This document shows positions 37,550 through 48,414 of a stretch of 64,000 bases of DNA, piece after piece. The translations under genes were made by a program, and so were the position numbers. Origin of the DNA: Lactarius indigo (Eukaryota > Basidiomycota > Agaricomycetes > Russulales > Russulaceae); contig JAFKAC010000006.1 of NCBI GenBank assembly GCA_025766275.1, positions 2,232,001 through 2,296,000 of the forward strand. The letters run 5' to 3'. The notes under the pieces are model-generated. The model made no database searches, was not told the DNA's origin, and saw nothing but the letters and a program-made list of their open reading frames with translations. Every line of letters begins with the position of its first letter. Position 1 is the first letter of the stretch.

Positions 37550-38938
37550 TTAGCGTGGGGTGTCGGAGTAACTAAACGCATTAAAACATACCAGACTATT
37601 TGTAAATTCTCGTGAGCCGCGAACGTGTACGTCAATGCGGTACGATTCAGGGAGACTCAGAACTATCCAGTCCCCAACTCGGAATGTCCTCTCCACTGGA
37701 CGATCCATCGACAGTGTTGTTGGAGAGAGTCGCGAGAAGCCATGATTCAATCGGGAATAGGTTTGGAGGTATTGGTGCACATCTAGTTCTTCATGGAGGC
37801 GTATATTGTACCGCATACTAGAACTTCTGACAAGCTTCTCTCCCTCGAGTACTCCAAATCGATCTAGAAATACGTCAGAGTGCAGGCGACGAGATCGGGA
37901 AACGTAGCACAAACCTCTGAAGATCAAGGAACCATTCAGTGCCCACACGTTGCCAAATATCCGGAGTTCGCGTTCGGTAGTAAGGAACACACGGCCGGGT
38001 CGGTCGAAGAGTACATAAACAGTGGCATTGTTTTCAAGTACACCGCTTAGGTCTTGAAGTGGGAGGCGCCGAAATTTAGGCGTAAATGCGCTCTCATCTG
38101 CAGGGCAGCGCAAATAGAAGTGAGGGTTCTGCTCGAGGGTGATACGTGCACGACCCTTATAACGACTGAAGTTCCAAAGAATCTCCGGAAAGGATGGATC
38201 GGCACTGAGCTCCTCTGATGCTTGTTATCGAAGACAAGCCCCGTGATAGTATAAATGAGTGCTCACGGCTCAGGATGACGGTTTCTGGGTCGTGAGGGGA
38301 CAGAAGGGGAGACTGGAGGAGCACGAAGTTGATGGTCATCGTTGGTCCCCACTCGGCGTCAGATTTCTGGGGAAGTAGAGTTAGGGTGGGAGACATGGAG
38401 AGACACGCATGCAAGCCTCACCACACGCGACCTCTTTCTCTCCACGCTATCTTTCCTTATTGCTATTTTCATCCTTTCACAGACGACGAGCGGGACGTTT
38501 CTGCTAGAACGGGGGTCAGTGGTGGGCCTTGCTGTAAGCACTCTTTTTGCTCACAAGCGATGCACACTCCCTGAGTGACTACACCACATATGCAACACTT
38601 GAATCGCTTCTTTGAACCGTGCGTTCGCTTCATCAGTTACATGCATGCCCGAATCTGCAGCGGAACGCAACGCGATATCGCACATTCGACAGATTCTACA
38701 GGGGATCGTCACGGGTGGGAAGGCAAAACGCGTCAAGGACACCTGCGGTGTTTGGTTACCTTCTCAGCATGGCATCTTCATGTATGGACTTTGGTGATCC
38801 AGCTCGGAAGAGGAGTTGGCATATATAAATCAATTCCAGGGCCCGATTTCGGTAAGCCCTGCCGATATTCCGCGCATGCTTGAGAAACACTGATTTATTG
38901 TGGTGTGCTTCCAATGGAAGGGTAGCGTGATCGGCCAT
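37550..38938 (-). CDS. Unknown multi-exon protein
   Basis: Best model on the minus strand: 38938..38760, 38695..38641, 38570..38481, 38366..38267, 38214..37915 and 37863..37550, giving 345 residues in frame. The three 3' exons are well supported: DAEWGPTMTINFVLLQSPLLSPHDPE, LSADPSFPEILWNFSRYKGRARI, HFYLRCPAD, NATVYVLFDRPGRVF, ELRIFGNVWAL and FRVGDWIVLSLPESY. They read like a compact soluble domain with beta strands. The 5' part (MADHATLPLEAHHNK, then ICRMCDIALRS, then GVCIACEQKECLQQ) is weaker; the third intron would be 114 nt with a poor GTGAAA donor, and an alternative exon (RNVPLVVCERMKIAIRK, about 38531..38422) splices to the same acceptor. I do not recognise the family. No signal peptide or membrane helix is clear. 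Confidence 0.55.
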
Positions 38939-40911
38939 CGTGTTGGGCCCGAAATCTTGGGATGAACTACTGGAGGAGCTGGAGACGAGGTGGAGTGGTC
39001 CAAGGTGAACCCGTGAATCTGTGAAGCATGTGAGGCCTGGTATCCGCACCGTCACCACGATGCATTTACGCCAAGGAGTATGACGGCGCCTATACAGTCA
39101 TCAGCAGGATTTGTTAAAATTTGTTTTTGATGATTTTCGTCCGCAATGGCTTGCGTTTTTTAAATAGTTCCACACGGTGTAAGTTACGATGATGCACCAC
39201 TGTAAGCCATACGCGAAGGGTACAGTACTACCAACGATGGTATCACTACGACCATGATGGATAACCCCACGTTTGTTTTAGTGAACACCTGAGCTTAACG
39301 CAACATCATGCATTCATCAGGTAGTATCAGGAGCCGGGTAAGCGATCATCATTTTAGACCCATCATGATGATCCGTATCTACGCGCACCACGCTCGCCAC
39401 AACTTCTTCATGGCATGGCGCTAGCCCACATATCGCTCATGCGGCAGCGCGAAAGAATAGAACTAAAAGCCGGAGTTGTTTTTCTCTGCACGTCTAGAAC
39501 AAGATTCTGCGAAGACAGGACGAGTGGAGAGCGGGACGAGGAACTCGGGTGATTCTATTCCACGCCGGTTAGGCGCTCTTGCTCTGAACATCCCTCAGTA
39601 CTCTCCGTATCCGCCGCGCTGGCTTGTCTGGCTGCACCTTCGTTGCCGCGTGAGCACGGGTTAGGGTGTGTCCCGTGCAAAGTCTGGCCTCCGATGGCCG
39701 CACCATTCAGGAGCGAGGGAGAGCAAATGCCACTGCGCGGGAGACCTTTAATCGGTTAAACACATCGGCGAGATAGGTGCGATAAATCATGATCTCGAAT
39801 CACCATTGGAACTCACGTCTAGGACGAACTGAGGGGTTAACGTGGGTACCGCTCCCTCCGATGTGACGATCGTGGTGACTATGGTCGTGGACGTGGTGGT
39901 AGTGACAATGACGATTGTGGTCAGTGTCCTGACTCGGAGAAGAGCGAGTGCTTGCAGGCCGGGTGGTGAGAGAAGACCAGTATTCTGGCTAGATGACGAT
40001 ATCGATGAGTGATGTGAACATGCATAGGCGCTGGTACATGGGTAGACGGTTCAAACTCACAGGTTGCTGTCATTTTCGAGGTCGAGCTCTCTGCAGCCTC
40101 CCTCTCTCAGTAGCAGACCGCGACTCGGACTATCATAGGCATTAGGGTTCGCGCCGGCCCGGGTCGCAATCGGCAAGGTCTTCCTCTCTCCGCATCGGAC
40201 GGCGGCGATGTTGACGAAATGACGTCGTTAACCAGACATACTCCCAAGTTACGCCGGGATATAAATGGATCCGAAGAAAGAAGAACATAGGGTACCACAC
40301 GTTCTCGACGCACGTGCTATCATACCTCCTTTACCCCGGGAAAAACGCTCAGGGCTGCCGAGACTCAAACACACTCCCCCTCCCAAATATCCCGAATGGT
40401 GCGCAGGTGGAGATAATTTTACGGCAACGCGCTCCACAAGGCGAAATTCGTCCTTTGGTTAACCGTTTGGAGGCCAGATCAGCAGGCAATACAACTGAAA
40501 TACAGTCGGTTGCGAATTGTGGCGGCGGCGGTGGTGGCGGCGCACAAAACATTCTCGAACCTACGATGTGTTGTTGTTCCGGAAAAGTTTCAATCAGCTA
40601 TGTGGCGTGGGCGTCACTTTTTTTTTTTTTTGATCTGGGTGATGTACTTGTTCCGAAGCCAAAACGGCAAAAAAAAAAAAGGAATGAACGAAAAGAAGCA
40701 AGGAAGCAAACACGTAAAAAATGATATTTGCTGCGTGCGACATATGATTATGGACTGTTTTACATCTGTGAATGGAGAGAGAGGTGTAATTGAAAGTCAT
40801 CTCTGACACGCCAAGGATAGCCGCATGGACTCGGATTTACTACAATTGTGTTGTTTCGTCGCCTTTGAAAACTCCCTCGTAAAGATAAAGTATAGTTTGT
40901 GAGAGGAAAAA

Positions 40912-40942
<31 letters not shown>

Positions 40943-41079
40943 CCCACCAAAATAACATAAGCATAAAAGGCCGCCTCAGGCTCTCCGATGACTGCTAGGC
41001 ACAAACCAGGCACTAGTGACACTCGCAGCCCACACAAATCACCGTTGGCGCAAAATCACACGTGCGTGAGAGAACACTA
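38939..41079. other. 2.1-kb intergenic region with a microsatellite
   Basis: No supported gene. Includes CATGAT/ATGATG-rich sequence around 39240-39410, GTGGT/GACNATG low-complexity sequence around 39865-39920, poly-A and poly-T runs near 40618-40680, and a (TGCC)8 microsatellite at 40913-40944. Confidence 0.55.
40913..40944 (+). repeat. (TGCC)8 microsatellite
   Basis: Eight perfect copies of TGCC, about 135 bp beyond the stop codon of the RING/TRAF gene, probably in or near its 3' UTR. Likely length-polymorphic. Confidence 0.95.
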
Positions 41080-42716
41080 TCACAGCTTCGTGATCGACAC
41101 TGCAGGAGGAGGGGGTGGCGGAACCAGACCAGGAAGGAAGAAGCGCGCAGCGGTCGGGAGCTTCAGCGGCGACCACCCGTCCGCACCGCTGCTGGCGTTG
41201 CTGAGCTCCATGAGCACCGCGTGCAGCTGCATGCGGAGGCCCGCCACGACCTGCCGGATCGCCCCGAGTTCCGCAGCGTGCGCGTTTGCGGACATGCGCG
41301 CGCGCGCATCGTGCGTCTGCAAGGCGCTGCGCAGCGCGGTCAGCGTCGCCGAGAGCGAGCGCCCCGTTGTGCCGTTCGCTGTTGTGGTGGTAGTAGGTGA
41401 GGGCGGGCTGTTCGGTGAGGTGTCGCTAGCGGGCGGCGGGAAATACGCCGCGAGGTCGGCGGGGGTGATTCCCGCCGCGGCTGGGTCCTCGCTGAGTGCT
41501 GTTGTTGCTGCTGCTGCTGCTGGTAAATGCGCCATCACGTCTGCAGGGGGGTCGTGATGCCCGCGCCACTGGTACGGCGGGACCGTGGCGGACGTGGGAG
41601 GGGAGAACGGGTGGTGATGCGCTGCTGCTGGCGGCTGCGGTTGTGGCGGGGAGAGCGCCGCTTGGGCGTATGGGGAAGGTGGGGACGAGTCGGCGTCGGG
41701 GGACCAGGGGCCGAGGGCACCCTTGACGGCTTGGAGTTCGTGGCGCATTACGGCGAGCATGCCCTCGGCAGCGTCGAGGCGGGCGCGTAGGAGGACGTTC
41801 TCCGTCTCGAGCGCTGCGGCGCGGGCGTCGGAGATGCGGAAGAAGCCCTGGAGCGCGGCGTATGGGCAATGTGGCGTGTGCGTGCTTTGGAGCTCGCTGC
41901 GGGGGCCAGTCCAGCTGCAGCCGTGTGCGGCGTGCTCGCAGGGGACGATCACTGTGGGGCACAGATCGGCGTGGGAGGCGGATTGGGAGCGAAGATGCTC
42001 GCTGTTGCATGATGGGCAGCGAATGGTCTCGGTTGAGCAGACCCGGTTATGGGACTATAGGATGCCGGCATTGAGCAAGGAACTGCAACGGGATGTCCGT
42101 GATGGCTCACCCCTAGCTCTGCGGCCTTCATTTCTGCTCCGCAACCGTCGCAGACGATGAGACAGTGAGGACAGCGCGGGATGTCGTTGCGTAGGATGTC
42201 CTTCCTGAGCGCCTTTTTGGGGCATTCGGGATCGGGGCACTGCACCTCGACGAAGAGGCAGTCGTCCTTGAGGTGGGCGGCAAGGAGGTGCCTCTGACAT
42301 GTAAACTCGCAGCCGTTTGGACGGTTGAGGCACTCGACGACGAGTTCGTCTACCATCTGAAAGAGAGGTATGAATGAGGGGAGATGCGAGGAATGATTAG
42401 ATTGGGAAGCGAACATGTCGAACGATGGGATCACTCGGAGTCATATCCTGGGGAGAGAGCGGGGAGCGATCGATGGGGCAATGAGGGGAAGCTTTGAGGG
42501 CGGGGCGAATGCAGTCGTTGCAGAAGCTATGTGCGCAGGTTCTGCTTGTCGTGGGCTCAATGAAGGGCATGCTGCGGCACTGAGGTGAATATCCGAGAGA
42601 TGGAGAAGAAGAGTCGCACGCCATGCTCACCGACATATGCAGCATACGAGATTAGAATTTGGAGGGTCGAGGTAGACATAGGAGAGCGAAGGGGCGAGCC
42701 AACTGTTGTGGTCCAT
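41080..42716 (-). CDS. RING finger / TRAF-type zinc-finger protein, putative E3 ubiquitin ligase
   Basis: Four exons on the minus strand, 42716..42631, 42571..42415, 42356..42111 and 42027..41080, give 478 residues. The RING (about 25-65) is split by an intron: LVCCICRMPFIEP, then TCAHSFCNDCI and HCPIDRSPL (C-x2-C ... C-x-H-x2-C-x2-C ... C-P-x-D). TRAF-type zinc fingers follow: CLNRPNGCEFTCQR, HLKDDCLFVEVQCPDPECPK, RCPHCLIVCDGCG, TIRCPSC, VPCEHAAHGCSWTG and TPHCPY. Then a coiled coil (ALETENVLLRARLDAAEGML) and a long Pro/Ala/Ser-rich C-terminus. No MATH domain is seen, unlike animal TRAFs. The likely role is cytosolic ubiquitin ligation; substrate unknown. It is divergent from the FIT gene with 94 bp between start codons. 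Acceptor CCGAG before exon 4 is slightly unusual. Confidence 0.85.
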
Positions 42717-42810
42717 TGCAAGTCGGACAGTCGGAGCAAGAGACGCCCTGTGCGAGTCGAGATTATATGACACAAGCTCTTGACACGCCGGCACTCCCAC
42801 ACATACACAC
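42717..42810. promoter_or_regulatory. 94-bp bidirectional promoter, RING/TRAF gene / FIT gene
   Basis: This is all the DNA between two divergent start codons. Both promoters and leaders must be squeezed here or overlap the opposite gene. No TATA box is evident. Confidence 0.6.
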
Positions 42811-43675
42811 ATGTCATTCCTCGATTTCCGTGTCGCATCACTCGTCCTCGCCGCGATCGCCGTCACCCACGGCACCTACTTCTCCCTCCAGCACAACACC
42901 TACCTCGACACCTCCGACCCCTTCCTTACCGTCCAAGCCCACCACCTCGCAGACACCCACACATTTGCCTCTAAACGTAGCCCCCTCAACCTCATCTTCC
43001 TCAAGTGGGCCTGGGCCTGGTCCACCACCGCCTTTTTCGCCCTCTTCTTCCCTACAACCTCTTCCTCCCAGCACCCGCGCCGTATACTCCACAGGCTCCT
43101 CCAGTGGACCCTCGCCACCGCAGCATGGTACGCCTGCGCAACCTCGTTCTTCGGCCCGGGCCTCCTCGCCCGTCTCGCAGCCGTGTCCGGCGCCGAGTGC
43201 GGCCTCCACCTCGGCCCCGCGTCGTTCGTCCCGATCCCTGCGTCGTTCTGCGATGCCGGCGTGCCCGTCACACGCGCCGCGCACCCAGAGCTCTTCCCGC
43301 TCGTCCTGCTGCTCGAACCTGAGCCGCAGCTTGACCGCCCGTTCGTGCCACGTCTCCGTCGTGGGCATGACGTCTCTGGACACGTCTTCCTCCTCACACT
43401 CGCGGTGCTCTTCTTGGCCGACCAGCTGCGCCAGACCCGCAAAGTGGCGCACGTCTATGCGCGCACTGCGGTGGGCGGGTTGCTCGTGCTCTGGGTGTTC
43501 TCCCTCTGGGTCACCAGCGTGTACTTCCACTCGCCCTCAGAGAAGATATCTGGTTTCTGTATGTCTCTCCTTCCCTACGTCCTTCCTCATCTCACCTCTT
43601 GCAGTCATAGGAGTCGCGTGCTTTGTCTTTTCGCAGATGCCCCTGTGGTTATCCACCGCATTTGTATCTACGTAG
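42811..43675 (+). CDS. FIT/SCS3 family ER membrane protein (fat storage-inducing, lipid phosphatase-like)
   Basis: Two exons, 42811..43558 and 43605..43675 (46-nt intron), give 272 residues with several hydrophobic helices (LVLAAIAVTHGTYFSL, AWSTTAFFALFFPT, LLQWTLATAAWYACATSFF, VFLLTLAVLFLADQL, GGLLVLWVFSLWVTSVYF, FIGVACFVFSQMPLWL). The FIT signature is GHDVSGHVFLLTL with the second histidine block YFHSPSEKISG. These two histidines are the catalytic pair of FIT2/SCS3, an ER acyl-CoA diphosphatase/lipid phosphatase needed for lipid-droplet budding and ER phospholipid balance. Length matches the family. The gene shares a short promoter with the RING/TRAF gene and is tail-to-tail with the Ted1-like gene (69 bp between stops). 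Confidence 0.85.
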
Positions 43676-43744
43676 AGATTCTTTTTTTTTTTTTTGTACA
43701 CACACACGAAAGAAATAAGCGTCCACTCAACAACAGCGTCTGAT

Positions 43745-45903
43745 TCAATACAGCCATAGCAGCACAACCCACGCGACGATCGCAGGTCCCATCACCCGCC
43801 CCACATCCCTCCCAACAGCGCTCCAGACCTCCCGCCGCCTCCTGCGCCGTGCGCCACACCTCCCAGCCTCACTCCGCCGCGGCCACCACGCAGGAGCCTG
43901 CACCGCCAGCCGCCGCCGTCGCCCGCGGAACGTAAACGCGTAAGTGAACGACCACGCGCGCGGCGGGGGGCCCGTCGCGGCCGTCGGCGCGCCCGCACGG
44001 TCTGGCGACGTGCTGTGGGCGGAATACTGCCGGCGCGCGAGGAGGTCTCCCGGGACGGGCGAGGCAGGCGGCATGTACAGGTAGTGCGCGCGCACGCCGT
44101 CGCCGTCCTCGTCCTGTTCGTCTTCTTCCTGCGTGGACCCCAGCGGCGATAGCGATAACGCCAGCGGTGGTGGTGGTGGTGGTGGCGGGCGTGGTGCGCG
44201 AGGCGGTGCGCGGTCGCGGCGGGGTTGGGAGCCGCCCGTAGGAGGCGTGTTGGAGTACGCGTAGGAATAAGAGTATGCGGACGAGGCGGAGTACGGCGAG
44301 GGAGCTGCTGGCGGCGCTGGTGATGGCTGCAGTTGTTTTGGGTCTGCGTGGGAGGGGAGGGGCGAGACTGGGGTCGTGAGGCGTAGACGTGCGGCGTGGT
44401 TCGCGCGGCGCATGTGCGTGACGATGAGTATGAGTACTGTCAGGCATAGCGCGGGCAGGTACGTCCATGCGAGAGTGCCGCCCGCGCGTGGGAGGAGACA
44501 CGGCGCGTGGGCGTGGGCGGGCGATGGCGTGCCAGCGAGCGAGAGTAGGTGGAAGCCCGGGCGGGAGATGTGCCGCGCGGGCGAGAAGGACTTGACTGTG
44601 ATTTCGTGGATCTCCCTGCCAGAGCTGGGCAGGGTGTGCGTGACGTCGCAGTAGTCGCGATCGTCCGCGCTGGGTAGAAAAGTTCAGAGAGGGTATAAGT
44701 TGCGCGCGGAGAGTCAGTTCACACCTGAAGACGATCGCTGGGCGCAGGCTCTCGAGGAGGAACGCGGACGTCTGTTTCCCGAGCGTCTTTTGCCAGCCGT
44801 GCCCGACACCGCGGTGGATCGTCCCGCGCTCTCGTAGCGGCCCGCACTGCTTCGACTCGGCGCGGTGCAGCGGGATATGGCTGAACAGGATCGTCGTGGG
44901 TCCCGGCTGTTCCTCTTTTTGCAGGTTTTTGGTGTCCATATCATCATCCAGCTTGAAAAGGGAGACGGGGGGGTAGTACGTACCGGCTGCGAGCCCTTTG
45001 ATAAATTCGATCGCGCCGTCGCGTAGCGGGATCCACTCCTCGAACGACGTGCCCGGTCCCGCGCGCATATAGTCCTCGTCGACGATCCCGGGCGCGTCGA
45101 GGAGGACTAGCGAGTGGTTCGCCGCTGCGAGGAGCTGGTTCGCGCGCCCAAAATGGCGCTCGTAGCGTTGGCGGACGTGCTTGCTGAACGCGCTCGCCAC
45201 GCCAAGACTATGTGAAAAATATTTAAGCACCACCAGCAGGTGATATTGCCAGCAGAGAGAGAGAGAGGCGGGATCGTACCCGACGTCCGCGTTGCCTGGT
45301 ATGTACCGAACCTCGACGCTCGGGTCGAGCGGGCGAAGAAAGAAGCTTTTGAAATGTTCGACGTATGCTGCGAATCTATGTTTATTTTTAGTGGGAGATG
45401 AGACGAGACGACGTCATATTATGCCCACTCGTCGTCAGACCGTACAGACCGCCCCGTCTTGAGCATGTCCCCGAGGAAAAGCACCACATTGGGGCGCAGG
45501 AGGCGTGTAGTGCGCCACGCCCTCCGCACATACACCTCGCGCGCCCGCTCAGCAAAATAGCCCACTCCATCAACGCGGGACTCGGTGTGCACCAGCGCAC
45601 GCGGGAACGGGACCTGCGCGTCTGCCACGAGCAGCACCCGCGTGTCGTTGTCTCCCTACGGCGCCGGGGGGGTTCAAGCTCAGTTCGTCAGTCAGTCAGC
45701 AGACGCACTTTGTTCTTCGCAGGGACGGGCCACCTGCACCCGGCGAGGGCGTACAAAAACACTCCTATCTCTGCCCAGAAGACGAGCGCCACCCAAGCGC
45801 CGCGCAGTGCGCCGACGAGTGGGTCGGGCGCGAACAGCACGCGCCGTACGAGCCGCCGAGCGTCGCTCCGGAGTCTCAGCGCGCTCCTCTCGACGAGGGC
45901 CAT
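43745..45903 (-). CDS. Ted1/Cdc1-type metallophosphoesterase (GPI-anchor processing)
   Basis: Five exons on the minus strand, 45903..45709, 45655..45429, 45375..45280, 45207..44725 and 44669..43745, give 641 residues. N-terminal helix LVFWAEIGVFLYALAGC, then the calcineurin-like core: LLVADAQVPF, VVLFLGDMLKTG, RYIPGNADVG, HSLVLLDAPG, ILFSHIPLHR and a late ADDRDYCDVTHT with EITVKSFSPARHISRPGFHLLSL. A C-terminal helix (TYLPALCLTVLILIVTHM) is followed by a Pro/Tyr-rich tail with a proline run from a (GGT) repeat, and a final hydrophobic segment (GPAIVAWVVLLWLY). Ted1/Cdc1/PGAP5-like enzymes remove ethanolamine phosphate from GPI glycans in the ER. Exon 4 contains a possible extra 69-nt frame-neutral intron (GTACGT donor) around 44910-44985. 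Confidence 0.83.
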
Positions 45904-46246
45904 TGTTTGATGATGGTGGTGGCGGTGGTGTTGGTGGGTTTGGCGTCTGTGGGTACGAGATAGGGATATATGGACGGTGGGCGTAAATTGAACGGGCGGG
46001 AGCTTCCCGCTTTGAGGCCTTTGAGGGGCGGACACGGACACGTGTAAGATCCAGCGCTCGTCCACGGTTCAAACCAACCAACTTTACATCAACGACCTTC
46101 TTCTTCTACTGTACTGAAAGGGAATACCGCCAAGGAAAAAAAAAATGCTACTGCGTTGCTAGTCATCTCAGGGCTTTGGCTACTGTTCCGCGGGTCATTC
46201 TCCCTGATCCCTCTCATGTCTCGCCACACCCTAGGGAGTTCTCGTA
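45904..46246. other. Intergenic, Ted1-like promoter side and HbrB 3' side
   Basis: A 343-bp gap between two minus-strand genes. CACCACC/CATCATCA-type repeats lie just upstream of the Ted1-like start (45905-45930). No gene is seen. Confidence 0.55.
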
Positions 46247-48346
46247 TCAGAACCTGCCAACACACAGCACGGAAGGCAAACCCACCTGCGCCTGTTCCGT
46301 ATCCGTCTGCTCATCATCATCATCATCATCCTTCTCCCGCGCACTCACCCCCTCGACCCACGCCCCCAGCCCCCAGCCCCCAACGCTCTGCCGCGCCTCA
46401 GGCGGGTGGTCAGGGCTCCTCAGCGACTCGAGCAGCTCGCGCCCAGCACTGCCGCCCGCGGTCGAGCCAGCACTCACGCCGCAGAGTCCAAGCCGCGGCG
46501 TCAGCGCGTCGTCCTCAAAGTCCGAGCCCGGCTCGTCGAGACTCAGTGGACCAGGCTTGTGCGCAATGCGCCCGCGGCGGTCGCGCGGGACGTTGCCGGA
46601 GAGGAACGAGTGCGTGCCTGCCGCGTAGGGGCCCCGTCGCTGTGCTGCGGCGCGCGTGCCCGACGCGTCGGATCGCACGACTTTGAGCAGGTGCTGGACG
46701 GCGAGTTCGCCTTGCGATGGGGCGGGGGCAGGGGCGGTGAGTGAGGCGGCGGTGGGTTGCCGGCCTTGTGAGACGAGGACGAGGAGCCTGCGTGTGTTTG
46801 TCAGTTTGTGGGATACGGGAGACACATGGTGGCACGCTCACATTTGCTGGAGGCGTGGATAGGTGTGGCTCTCTGGTAGGCCTTCTTGTTTGAGAGCGTT
46901 GAGTCGTGCGTTCAGCACCGTGGCGATGGGGAGGATGATCTTGTCGCGGAAGGAGCGCAGGGCGACCGTCCGAACGTCGATATGGGACGACGTTGCGAGC
47001 GGGTAGGATGGTAGGGACGTGGAGCCTTTCCCATTTTGTCTTGTCGGAGAGGAATTTCGGTGCGTCTTGGGTGTGCGATACAGCGAGGATAAAACGGGAT
47101 CAGTCTGGAGAGGGAGTAACACCTACTATATCGTCAACGACTGGGGGAGGAAGCAGTAGCACGACAACACGCGCACCCCTTCGACGTAGGGCAGGACTTG
47201 GTCCCAGAAGAAGCCCCAAAGTTCGACTACCCGGCCCACGAGCTTGTCGTCCTCCACTCCAACGAGCTTCCCGTTGAGGGTGTCCATGCCCGAGCCAATA
47301 AGCTCGGAGGTCTCGCTCTCGAGGGTGGAAATGGCCTTGGCTGGGGAATTGGACACGACGCTTTGTATGTGGCGTTTCACGAGTAGGTTCAGATCCTCTC
47401 TGTGGGAAACTCGATAGAATCCTTGCCTAGTGCGGAAAGGGGGCGGAACTCACATTGGTATCCGGAGGGGCTCGCCGTTGAAGAGCGGCAGCACGAGGAC
47501 ATGGAGCATGCCCCACGGGTTGTCGGCCGAGGGGCCCGCGGTGAGGCTTGGGGGTGCAATCGAGTTTGTGGAAACGAGGGTGGCAGAGGATGCGGCCGCA
47601 TTGAGGCTTTGCGCATAGTTGGGGAGGTAGGCAAGGTTTCCGAGGCGGTGCATTTCGCGCGAGACGAGCTTCGAGTCGTAGGTACGCACCTTATAAGAAG
47701 AGCGGTGCTAGGATGTCAGAATAGGTTCAAGTGTAGTAAATAAATAAGAGGATTCGGAAAGAAAGAGCTCCGGGCGCAAGGAATCTGATGGATCCGGGGC
47801 ACCCGCGATGGTGGCGCTCATCCCGAGGAGTCACCGCAAAGCGCAGTGGGAGTTATTGCAGCAAATGGTATAGCTGTAGATGCAATAACAAAAAAAAGAA
47901 AGGAAATCCCCCTGATCGCGCCGCACCTTGGATGGAGACGTGTGGACCTTGGAAGTCGCGCCACCACTCGTGCTTGGCGCGATCGCGGGTGCAGGTGAGC
48001 CGGCATTCTCCCTCAGCTGTGAGTCCGCCCGGGAGTGGGAGTGCTGTCCATGCGAGCGCGAACCAGGCAAAAGCTGTGCAGGGCCGCGCGCTAAAGAACT
48101 GGTGCCAGAGGAGAGCTTCTCTGTGAACATCGCGAGACGCTTCTGTGGCGCAGGGGTTGCCAGTACGCTGCCCTCGTCCGAGGGTATGCGCGATGGGGCG
48201 CGGGGCGTCTCGTCCGAAAAGACGCCGTGGTTGCTGTTGCTGCCGTCGGAGGATGGATTTGACGGAGGTGGGAGTGGAGAGGGAGGACGGGTGTCGTGAG
48301 AGCGACGACCGCCGCGATCTGAGACGAACGACGAAAGGGCGGACAT
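46247..48346 (-). CDS. HbrB/Bit61/PRR5-like subunit of TORC2
   Basis: Five exons on the minus strand, 48346..47927, 47707..47454, 47399..47177, 47122..46842 and 46787..46247, give 572 residues. The N-terminal 140 residues are Ser/Pro-rich and disordered. The HbrB domain spans the next three exons: GMLHVLVLPLFNGEPLRIPI, EDLNLLVKRHIQSVV, GRVVELWGFFWDQVLPYVEG, VLLPLQTDP, VRTVALRSFRDKIILP and HTYPRLQQMLLVLVSQ. These are the conserved blocks of HbrB/Bit61/PRR5, a TORC2 accessory that links Tor2 to polarity and membrane stress. The C-terminus has SFLSGNVPRDRRGR and an acidic run DDDDDDEQ from a CAT repeat. The first intron is 219 nt, long for this window. The gene is divergent from qri7, with 68 bp between start codons. 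Confidence 0.85.
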
Positions 48347-48414
48347 GGAGAACGAACGTGCTGGGGGTGTTCCAACAAGACGTCGCGCTTAGCGTCTGCC
48401 TCGCCCGAACCCCG
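48347..48414. promoter_or_regulatory. 68-bp bidirectional promoter, HbrB / qri7
   Basis: This is the complete DNA between the divergent start codons of the TORC2 subunit and QRI7. There is no room for two conventional promoters plus leaders, so transcription start sites probably overlap or lie inside the opposite coding region. Confidence 0.6.

Noticed and set aside
43869..45233. 454-codon continuous minus-strand frame in the Ted1-like region
   Set aside because: Its second half is a frame shadow; the conserved ADDRDYC and EITVKSFSP blocks are in another frame reached through a clear 55-nt intron.
46156..46686. 176-codon plus-strand frame
   Set aside because: Antisense shadow of the last HbrB exon; Arg/Pro/Ser-rich composition typical of GC-rich antisense frames.
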